Source: Porphyromonadaceae bacterium UBA2720 (GTDB lineage Bacteria; Bacteroidota; Bacteroidia; Bacteroidales; Muribaculaceae). Taken from it: DNA of 21,122 nt. This document shows, piece by piece, positions 15,739-21,122 of this stretch (within the stretch, counting starts at the first letter, position 1; each line of letters begins with the position of its first letter). The stretch lies in the NCBI GenBank assembly GCA_002353885.1, contig DEKO01000040.1, positions 1 to 21,122 of the forward strand. Direction: 5' to 3'. The position numbers and the translations under genes were made by a program. The notes under the pieces are model-generated. The model ran no database searches and was not told the origin of the DNA. It saw nothing but the letters and a program-made list of their open reading frames with translations.

Positions 15739-15765
15739 TCTAGAAACTCTAGACAATCTAGGGCT
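15739..15765 (+). repeat. TCTAGAnnn 9-bp array 3
   Basis: Three nonamers start at the base after the TAG stop of namZ: TCTAGAAAC, then TCTAGACAA, then TCTAGGGCT. Another CTAG at 15764 falls out of phase. The stop codon itself lies in a CTAG (15735-15738). Confidence 0.75.
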
Positions 15766-15782
15766 AGAGAATCACGGTGAAT

Positions 15783-18590
15783 ATGAAACAAGAGTATAAA
15801 CAATATGTGCAGCGCATTGCCGAGTTTATCTCCAGCGACCGCATCTACACCGACGACTTGCGCTGTCTGGCGTGGGGAACCGATGCCGGATTCTACCGCC
15901 ATGTGCCACAGGTGGTGGTGCGCAGCCGTGATGAGCAGGAGGTGAGCCGCCTGCTGGCCATCGCCCACGAGATGTGTCTGCCCGTCACCTTCCGTGCAGC
16001 GGGTACCAGCCTTAGCGGCCAGACAGTGACCGACAGCATCCTGATTGTTGCCGGTAAGCATTGGGAACAGTACAGCATCTCGGATGATGCCACGACCATT
16101 ACCCTTCAACCTGGTTTGGTGGGGCATAAGGTCGATGAGATTTTGGCTCCGTTGGGACGCACTTTTACGCCCGATCCTGCCTCGAAGAACTCGGCCATGG
16201 TGGGCGGCATCGTCATCAACAATGCCTCGGGCATGAGTTGCGGCACGCATGCCAACAGCGACCGCGTGTTGCGATCGATGCGCATCGTGCTGGCCGATGG
16301 CACCATCCTCGACACGGGCGACGAGGCCAGTCGCCAGCAGTTCAGGCAGTCGCACCCTCAGTTTGTGCGCGACATTGAGCAGTTGCGCGACCGTGTGATG
16401 GCCGATAACGAGTTGGTTGAGCGCATCCGTCGCAAGTATTCGATCAAGAACGTCACGGGACTGAACATTGCACCCTTCGTCCGCTTCACCGACCCGTTCG
16501 ACATCATCACCCACCTGATGGTGGGCAGCGAGGGCACGCTGGGTTTTGCCAGCCAGTTTACCATGGCTACCGGCCACTTGTCGCCCTTCCGTGCCAGCGC
16601 GATGCTCTACTTCGAGCAGATGCGTACGGCCTGTGAGGCAGTGGTGGCGATGAAGCGTGGTCCGGTGCATTGCGCCGAGTTGCTCGACGCTGTGTCGCTG
16701 GCCAGTGTCAACGACACCACTGGCGATGGATTGACGGCCGTGCTGGTGCAGACCTTTGCCGACACACCAGCCGAACTGGAGCGAAACATATCTGAGATTA
16801 ATCGCATCTTGGAGTCTTATCCCCTCTTTGTGTCGGCGCGGTTCACCAGCGATCCCAAGGAGTATGGCAAGTATTGGGCCATTCGCTCAGGCATATTCCC
16901 CAGTGTGGGCGGCATGCGGCCCTTGGGCACGACGGTGCTCATCGAGGATGTGGCTTTCCACATCGAAGACCTGCCCGATGCCACAGTCGACTTGGCCCAG
17001 ATGCTCAAGGACAATGGATATGAGAACAGTTGCATCTATGGCCATGCCCTGGAGGGCAACTATCACTTCGTTATCTCGCAGGCCTTCGACACTGAACAAG
17101 AGGTGGCGCGCTACCGCAACCTCATGGAGCAGGTGGTGCATCTCGTGGTCGACAAGTATGATGGCTCGCTCAAGGCCGAGCACGGCACAGGCCGCAACAT
17201 GGCGCCGTTTGTGCGACGGGAGTGGGGCGACAAGGCCTACGATATCATGTGCCAGGTCAAGCGCATCTTTGACCCCGATGGCATACTCAACCCTGGTGTC
17301 ATCTTCAATGAGGACCCTGAGAGTTTCACGCGCGACATCAAGCCCATGCCGCTTATCAACGACCATGTGGACCGCTGCATCGAGTGCGGCTTCTGTGAGG
17401 TGAACTGCGTGAGCAGCGGATTCACTCTGTCGAGCCGCCAGCGCATCATCGTGCAACGCGAGATCACGCGCTTGCGGGCCACAGGACAAGATCCTGAGCG
17501 GCTGGCTAGGCTAGAGCGGCAGTATCGCTACTATGGCGAGCAGACATGTGCTGCCGATGGGTTGTGCAGCACGTCATGCCCAATGAAAATTAATGTGGGC
17601 GACCTGACTCATGACCTGCGTGGTGCCAAGCATGGTCCCGGGACCATGGCACACGGGGTGGGGGCATTCTGTGCCGACCACTTTGCCGGTGTTAAGGCTG
17701 GCGTGCGATCGCTGCTCTATGTTGCCGATGCTGCTCACACTGTGCTGGGCGACAAGGGCGTGACTGCCATGGGCAAGGCCTTGCACTGCATTGGTTTACC
17801 GCTATGGACCCCCGCGTTGCCCAAGCCACGAAGGGGAGCGGGAACCAAGCATGCGGCTTCAAGTGCCACACGCGTGTGCAATGGGGTGGACGATTCCAAA
17901 AAAGTCGTCTACTTCCCTAGCTGCCTCAACCAGACCATGGGACGCGCACAGGGAGTTGAACATGACCTGGTCGACACCGTGGTGAGTTTTCTGCAACGTG
18001 CTGGGTGGGAGGTCATCTTCCCCAAGAACATGAAGAGCCTGTGTTGTGGCATGATATGGGAAAGTAAGGGAATGCCTGATGTGGCCAACCGCAAACTTTG
18101 GGACCTTGAGGCCGAGCTGTTTGAGGCATCAGAGGGAGGGCTATGGCCCATCGTGTGTGACCAAAGTCCATGTCTGCATCGCATGCGTACGCTCATGAAG
18201 CCCATCAAGCCGATGGAGTTGATGGAGTTTATCCACGACCATGTGGCCGACTCGCTCAATTTCAGGCCCGTCGACGAGCCGGTGATGCTGCACTTGACGT
18301 GCTCAACACGACTGATGGGCATCGACGGCAAGGTGCTAGATTTGGCGCAACGCTGCTCGACCCATGTGGTCGTGCCCGATGGGGTGGGGTGTTGTGGTTT
18401 TGCTGGCGACAAGGGCTTCTCACAGCCCGAACTCAATGCCTACGCTCTGCGCCATTTGCGCCAGGCAGTCAAGGAGTCGGGTGCGCGGCGCGGCTTCAGC
18501 AACAGTCGCACCTGCGAGATAGGTCTGACAACGCACAGCGGCATCCCCTACCAGTCGCTCGTTTACCTCATCGACGAGGTCACCCGATAG
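15783..18590 (+). CDS. FAD- and Fe-S-dependent D-lactate-dehydrogenase-type oxidoreductase
   Basis: A 935-residue protein with three parts. First, a PCMH-type FAD-binding domain (about 35-215, RAAGTSLSG at 71-79) and the matching FAD-oxidase C domain (to about 515; SEGTLGF from 249, AEHGTGRN). Second, two 4Fe-4S Cys clusters: CIECGFCEVNC from Cys532 and CAADGLCSTSC from Cys589. Third, two CCG domains (LCCG at 753-756 and GCCG at 869-872), as in heterodisulfide-reductase-like and glycolate/lactate oxidases. The fused layout fits membrane-associated 2-hydroxyacid dehydrogenases that pass electrons to quinone, usually with D-lactate. Cleaving the MurNAc ether yields D-lactate, which would explain its place after namZ. 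A GTG at 15777 is an alternative start. Confidence 0.8.
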   Translation: MKQEYKQYVQRIAEFISSDRIYTDDLRCLAWGTDAGFYRHVPQVVVRSRDEQEVSRLLAIAHEMCLPVTFRAAGTSLSGQTVTDSILIVAGKHWEQYSISDDATTITLQPGLVGHKVDEILAPLGRTFTPDPASKNSAMVGGIVINNASGMSCGTHANSDRVLRSMRIVLADGTILDTGDEASRQQFRQSHPQFVRDIEQLRDRVMADNELVERIRRKYSIKNVTGLNIAPFVRFTDPFDIITHLMVGSEGTLGFASQFTMATGHLSPFRASAMLYFEQMRTACEAVVAMKRGPVHCAELLDAVSLASVNDTTGDGLTAVLVQTFADTPAELERNISEINRILESYPLFVSARFTSDPKEYGKYWAIRSGIFPSVGGMRPLGTTVLIEDVAFHIEDLPDATVDLAQMLKDNGYENSCIYGHALEGNYHFVISQAFDTEQEVARYRNLMEQVVHLVVDKYDGSLKAEHGTGRNMAPFVRREWGDKAYDIMCQVKRIFDPDGILNPGVIFNEDPESFTRDIKPMPLINDHVDRCIECGFCEVNCVSSGFTLSSRQRIIVQREITRLRATGQDPERLARLERQYRYYGEQTCAADGLCSTSCPMKINVGDLTHDLRGAKHGPGTMAHGVGAFCADHFAGVKAGVRSLLYVADAAHTVLGDKGVTAMGKALHCIGLPLWTPALPKPRRGAGTKHAASSATRVCNGVDDSKKVVYFPSCLNQTMGRAQGVEHDLVDTVVSFLQRAGWEVIFPKNMKSLCCGMIWESKGMPDVANRKLWDLEAELFEASEGGLWPIVCDQSPCLHRMRTLMKPIKPMELMEFIHDHVADSLNFRPVDEPVMLHLTCSTRLMGIDGKVLDLAQRCSTHVVVPDGVGCCGFAGDKGFSQPELNAYALRHLRQAVKESGARRGFSNSRTCEIGLTTHSGIPYQSLVYLIDEVTR

Positions 18591-18606
18591 TTTGATAGAA
18601 CAAGTC

Positions 18607-18636
18607 GTTGTACTCCGAGACTCAGTCTTGGACAAC
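18607..18636. repeat. Spacer hairpin with CCGAGAC core, copy 1
   Basis: GTTGT (18607-18611) pairs with ACAAC (18632-18636), and CCGAGAC (18615-18621) pairs with GTCTTGG (18625-18631) around a TCA loop, with a three-base bulge. The next spacer holds a similar hairpin at 19845-19873. It could affect translation of the gene that starts at 18646. Confidence 0.45.
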
Positions 18637-18645
18637 ACCAATAGA

Positions 18646-19809
18646 ATGATGAAAAAGAAAGACAACAACCGACTCCTCGCAGTCGACATCTTGCGAGGCA
18701 TCACCATCGCCGGCATGCTGCTGGTCAACAATCCTGGCTCGTGGAGCCACCTCTACAAGCCACTGGCCCATGCCGAGTGGATAGGACTCACGCCCACCGA
18801 CCTGGTGTTCCCCTTCTTCATGTTCGTCATGGGTGTGGCGATGTACTTCTCGCTACGCAAGTTTGACTTCCGTCCCAGTGGGGCACTCATCTGGAAGATT
18901 TGCCGTCGCACCATTGTGCTGTTTCTCATCGGTTGGGCCGTCCAGTGGTTCGGCATGTGGCTACGTGGCTTGTATGACCCTGACAGTCACTTCTTTGTTC
19001 GCATGTTTGGCGACCTGCGCATTTTGGGCGTGTTCCAGCGCTTGGCCTTGGTCTATTTCTTTGGCTCGATGATTGCCATCTTGTGCCGCACCCGCTGGAT
19101 TCCTTGGATCATCGGGGCCATTTTGGTCATCTATGCCATCATCCTGGGCACGGGCAACGGCTACGACTTCACGCTCGACAACATTGTTAGTCGCATTGAC
19201 CTGGCCGTGCTGGGCGAGGACCATATGTATCACGAGCATGCCTTCGGCGAGAAGTTGGCACTTGACCCTGAGGGCATCCTCAGCACGTTGCCGTGCATCG
19301 CTCATGTGCTCATCGGCCTGATGATGGGCAAGATGCTGGTCGATATCCGCGACAACAACATCCGCGTGGGCAAGGCAGCGCTGTGGGGCAGCATCATGGT
19401 GCTTGTGGGCTGGCTGGCGCAGTATGGCATCCCGTGCAGCAAGAAGGTGTGGACCAGCTCCTACGTGCTCATCACCTGTGGCATGGCGTCGTGCATCCTG
19501 GGCATGCTCATCTATTTCATCGACATCAAGGGGCACAAGCGCTGGTGCAGGTTCTTCCAGTCGTTTGGTGTCAACCCGCTGTTCTGCTACCTCGTGGGCA
19601 CGCTGCTAAGCATCATCTTCGGTGCTGTGCGTTTTGGCGAGACTGCCGATGGCGACCCTGTCACCATCCACTCGATGATCTATGACTTCTGGCAGTCGGT
19701 TACCACAACTGCCGAGGCCGCCTCGTGTTTCTATGCCATCACCTTCGTCCTGATTACCTGGTGTTTTGGCTATATTCTCTACAAGAAGAAAATCTTCATC
19801 AAGATATAA
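18646..19809 (+). CDS. NagX/HGSNAT-type transmembrane acetyltransferase
   Basis: A 387-residue integral membrane protein with about ten hydrophobic helices. I chose ATG 18646 (or the next codon, 18649) over a TTG at 18592, because the ORF before it adds a non-homologous tail containing a hairpin. LLAVDILRGITIAGMLLVNN and the segment HAEWIGLTPTDLVFPFF are the hallmarks of the family of human heparan-alpha-glucosaminide N-acetyltransferase. His42 lines up with the His that carries the acetyl group across the membrane. Family members acetylate the amino group of terminal glucosamine with cytosolic acetyl-CoA. Here the substrate may be de-N-acetylated glucosamine from peptidoglycan or from host glycans. 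The gene lies 55 bases after the oxidoreductase. Confidence 0.8.
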   Translation: MMKKKDNNRLLAVDILRGITIAGMLLVNNPGSWSHLYKPLAHAEWIGLTPTDLVFPFFMFVMGVAMYFSLRKFDFRPSGALIWKICRRTIVLFLIGWAVQWFGMWLRGLYDPDSHFFVRMFGDLRILGVFQRLALVYFFGSMIAILCRTRWIPWIIGAILVIYAIILGTGNGYDFTLDNIVSRIDLAVLGEDHMYHEHAFGEKLALDPEGILSTLPCIAHVLIGLMMGKMLVDIRDNNIRVGKAALWGSIMVLVGWLAQYGIPCSKKVWTSSYVLITCGMASCILGMLIYFIDIKGHKRWCRFFQSFGVNPLFCYLVGTLLSIIFGAVRFGETADGDPVTIHSMIYDFWQSVTTTAEAASCFYAITFVLITWCFGYILYKKKIFIKI

Positions 19810-19844
19810 AATTGAGAACACTGAATTAAGTCGCATCAAGTCAA

Positions 19845-19873
19845 TGTGTTCCGAGACGCTGTCTCAGAACACA
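19845..19873. repeat. Spacer hairpin with CCGAGAC core, copy 2
   Basis: TGTGTTCCGAGAC (19845-19857) pairs with GTCTCAGAACACA (19861-19873) over 13 positions with one mismatch and a GCT loop. An A-rich leader follows, up to the kinase start at 19905. It could be a weak attenuator or an mRNA-processing hairpin between the two last genes; no -7 promoter box is visible here. Confidence 0.55.
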
Positions 19874-19904
19874 AAAAACAAGAAATTAAAAAACAACAAC
19901 GCTT

Positions 19905-20750
19905 ATGATACTTATTGCTGACTGCGGGTCGACCAAGATTGATTGGTGCCTGCTCAACGGAAAAGAGAAGGTCGCGCAAATCTTCACGACCGGTATGAAC
20001 GCTCTGATGCTCACCCAGCAGGAGATGACTGGGCGTATCCACGACGAACTGATGCCACACTTGGCTAGCTACAAGCAGGTGGACGAAATCTTCTACTATG
20101 GTGCCGGCATCATCAGCGACGAAATCAAGGAGAATGTAGTGAATGCCCTAAAGGCCAACTTGCCCACAGCCACACGCATCGAGGTCGATAGCGACCTGCT
20201 GGCAGCGGCACGCGCACTGTGTCAGCGTCAGCCCGGCATCGCTTGCATCATGGGCACGGGCAGCAACTCGTGCTACTATGATGGCGAGCGGGTGGTCGAC
20301 AATGTGTCACCCCTGGGCTACATCCTGGGCGATGAGGGCAGCGGGGCCGTGCTGGGCAAACGCCTGGTGGGCGACGTGCTCAAGCGGCAGTTGCCCCAGC
20401 AGCTGTGTGATGAATTCCTCAAGGAGTATGACCTGGATCGCAACAAGATCATCACAGCGGTCTATCGCCAGCCGGCGGCCAACCGCTTCTTGGCGCAATT
20501 TGGTCCCTTCCTGGCCAAGCACATTGACGAGCCGTCGATATACCAGCTGGTATTGAGCTCGATGACCGACTTCTTTGTTCGCAACGTGGCCAGCTACAAG
20601 GGCTATCAAGACCTGCCTTGCAACTTTGTGGGGTCGGTGGCACATGTGTTCGAGCGCGTGCTGCGTGAGGCCGCTGAGCCTCTGGGCATCACCATCGGCA
20701 GCATCATCAAGAACCCCATGGAGGGACTCATCAAGTATCACGCAAACTAA
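19905..20750 (+). CDS. BadF/NAGK-type amino-sugar kinase (GlcNAc or MurNAc kinase)
   Basis: A 281-residue cytoplasmic kinase of the BadF/NAGK family. All expected motifs are intact: phosphate-1 DCGSTK at residues 6-11, the likely catalytic Asp97 in SDLLAAARAL, phosphate-2 GTGSNSC at 117-123, LGDEGSGAVLG, and FVGSVA in the C-terminal half. The family includes N-acetylglucosamine kinase and the MurNAc kinase MurK of Tannerella, which makes MurNAc-6-phosphate. The neighbours NamZ and AmpG favour MurNAc or GlcNAc as substrate. It is the last gene of the cluster and a paralogue of the degenerate kinase at 1969-2835. The 95-base leader is A-rich. Confidence 0.85.
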   Translation: MILIADCGSTKIDWCLLNGKEKVAQIFTTGMNALMLTQQEMTGRIHDELMPHLASYKQVDEIFYYGAGIISDEIKENVVNALKANLPTATRIEVDSDLLAAARALCQRQPGIACIMGTGSNSCYYDGERVVDNVSPLGYILGDEGSGAVLGKRLVGDVLKRQLPQQLCDEFLKEYDLDRNKIITAVYRQPAANRFLAQFGPFLAKHIDEPSIYQLVLSSMTDFFVRNVASYKGYQDLPCNFVGSVAHVFERVLREAAEPLGITIGSIIKNPMEGLIKYHAN

Positions 20751-20767
20751 TTTTTAGTTGTTAGTTG

Positions 20768-20813
20768 CTGCCAGGCAGTAGGAAGCCCCCCTCAATCCTC
20801 CCTAAAGAGGGGG
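20768..20813 (+). terminator. Hairpins after the last cluster gene, possible terminator
   Basis: The palindrome CTGCCAGGCAG (20768-20778) is followed by CCCCCTC (20787-20793) pairing with GAGGGGG (20807-20813). They start 17 bases after the kinase stop. There is no T tract behind them, so termination is inferred from position. The second hairpin is also a repeat related, in inverted form, to 1568-1599. Confidence 0.35.
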
Positions 20814-20990
20814 AAGCTCAGTGTGGCAGAGATTTGCACACAGATTATCACAGATCTAGAAAGATTTTTTTATCTGCTTAACCGCGAAGCGATAAAAAGA
20901 GCTGCTGAGCGGGGCTTATTGCCCTAGCGGGCAAGAAATGACAAGAAAATTATTCTGAAAATCTTGGGGCCTACGGCCAGAAATAATTAT

Positions 20991-21020
20991 CTGTGAGAAT
21001 CTGTGAAAATCTGTGTGAGA
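20991..21020 (+). repeat. 10-bp tandem array (CTGTGAGAAT type)
   Basis: CTGTGAGAAT, CTGTGAAAAT and CTGTGTGAGA are consecutive. An inverted relative (CACAGAT, repeated 10 bases apart) lies at 20839-20855. Confidence 0.6.
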
Positions 21021-21036
21021 CTCAGTAGCGAGGCAG

Positions 21037-21063
21037 TAATCTGCTTAATCTGCTTAATCTGCG
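21037..21063 (+). repeat. 9-bp tandem array (TAATCTGCT type)
   Basis: TAATCTGCT, TAATCTGCT and TAATCTGCG are consecutive and are followed by TGAGAC. This is the same unit, period and ending as the array at 184-201. Confidence 0.7.
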
Positions 21064-21095
21064 TGAGACTAGAAACAGCCAGGCTGAGGGTTGCT

Positions 21096-21122
21096 TCGGG
21101 ACGTGCCAAGGCGCGTCCCTAC
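21096..21122. repeat. Dispersed GTAGGGAC palindrome, copy C (inverted)
   Basis: Read on the minus strand it begins GTAGGGACGCGCC, aligning with copies A (1600-1627) and B (1701-1727). GGGACGTGCC (21098-21107) and GGCGCGTCCC (21110-21119) are complementary except for one G-T pair. The element may continue past the window edge. Confidence 0.55.

Larger units (their letters stand above)
20751..21122. other. Intergenic tail of short repeats, no gene
   Basis: No credible coding region is present. From left to right it holds a CTGCCAGGCAG palindrome (20768-20778), a C/G hairpin (20787-20813), 10-base CACAGAT repeats (20839-20855), a GGCC-TAC-GGCC mini-hairpin (about 20968-20978), 10-base CTGTGAGAAT repeats (20991-21020), 9-base TAATCTGCT repeats (21037-21063) and the third GTAGGGAC palindrome (21096-21122). 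Confidence 0.6.

Noticed and set aside
18592..18645. TTG start for the acetyltransferase
   Set aside because: The added 18 residues are encoded by a hairpin-forming spacer and precede the double Met and Lys-rich start typical of a membrane protein.
184..21063. Short arrays considered as CRISPR
   Set aside because: Units are 7-10 bases with no unique spacers of 26-40 bases, and there is no cas gene.
1..21122. Polysaccharide utilisation locus (SusC/SusD type)
   Set aside because: No SusC-like TonB receptor, SusD-like lipoprotein or sigma/anti-sigma pair is encoded in the window.

Overview
The window looks like a chromosomal segment of a gut-type member of the Bacteroidales; Muribaculaceae or a Prevotella-like relative is the best guess, from style only. 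Three lines of evidence support this. There are Bacteroidetes-type -7 promoter boxes (TAnnTTTG) in front of three genes. Ribosome-binding regions are A-rich rather than strong Shine-Dalgarno sites. The proteins are typical Bacteroidales families: a BspA-type leucine-rich repeat protein, an M6 protease with a dockerin tail, a golvesin-domain amidase, DUF4922 and NamZ/DUF1343. I see no tRNA, rRNA, CRISPR array, transposase or phage gene.

Layout. Bases 1-269 are non-coding and full of short repeats and hairpins. A secreted BspA-like protein lies on the minus strand (270-1370). A 600-base divergent intergenic region (1371-1968) carries promoters for both flanking genes and a patchwork of 7-mer and 8-mer arrays and palindromes. 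A BadF/NAGK-type sugar kinase with a degenerate phosphate loop follows (1969-2835), then a secreted M6 metalloprotease with a dockerin (3032-5281) and a hairpin terminator candidate. From a good promoter at about 5524, ten plus-strand genes run to 20750 and probably form one operon or supraoperonic cluster: N-acetylmuramoyl-L-alanine amidase with an inserted golvesin domain, tandem family-2 glycosyltransferase, DUF4922 GalT-like protein, SpoIID/LytB protein, AmpG-type permease, zeta-toxin-like P-loop kinase, NamZ exo-muramidase, FAD/Fe-S D-lactate-dehydrogenase-type oxidoreductase, NagX/HGSNAT-type membrane acetyltransferase, and a second, intact BadF/NAGK-type kinase. The tail (20751-21122) again holds only short repeats.

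The cluster reads as a peptidoglycan salvage pathway. The amidase would strip stem peptides, SpoIID would cut denuded glycan strands, NamZ would release terminal MurNAc, AmpG would import muropeptides or sugars, the kinase would trap the amino sugar, the flavo-Fe-S enzyme could oxidise the D-lactate that comes from MurNAc, and the acetyltransferase could re-acetylate glucosamine. Three members have no settled place in such a pathway: the GalT-like DUF4922 protein, the glycosyltransferase, and the zeta-like kinase whose stop overlaps the namZ start (ATGA). No MurQ etherase or NagZ is encoded here.

A second striking signal is non-coding. Three spacers inside the cluster hold arrays of a degenerate nonamer TCTAGAnnn, in exact 9-base phase, each starting at the base right after a TAG stop codon. 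Together with other short-period arrays (7, 8, 9 and 10 bases) and dispersed palindromes, they suggest an active process of short-repeat growth in the spacers of this genome.
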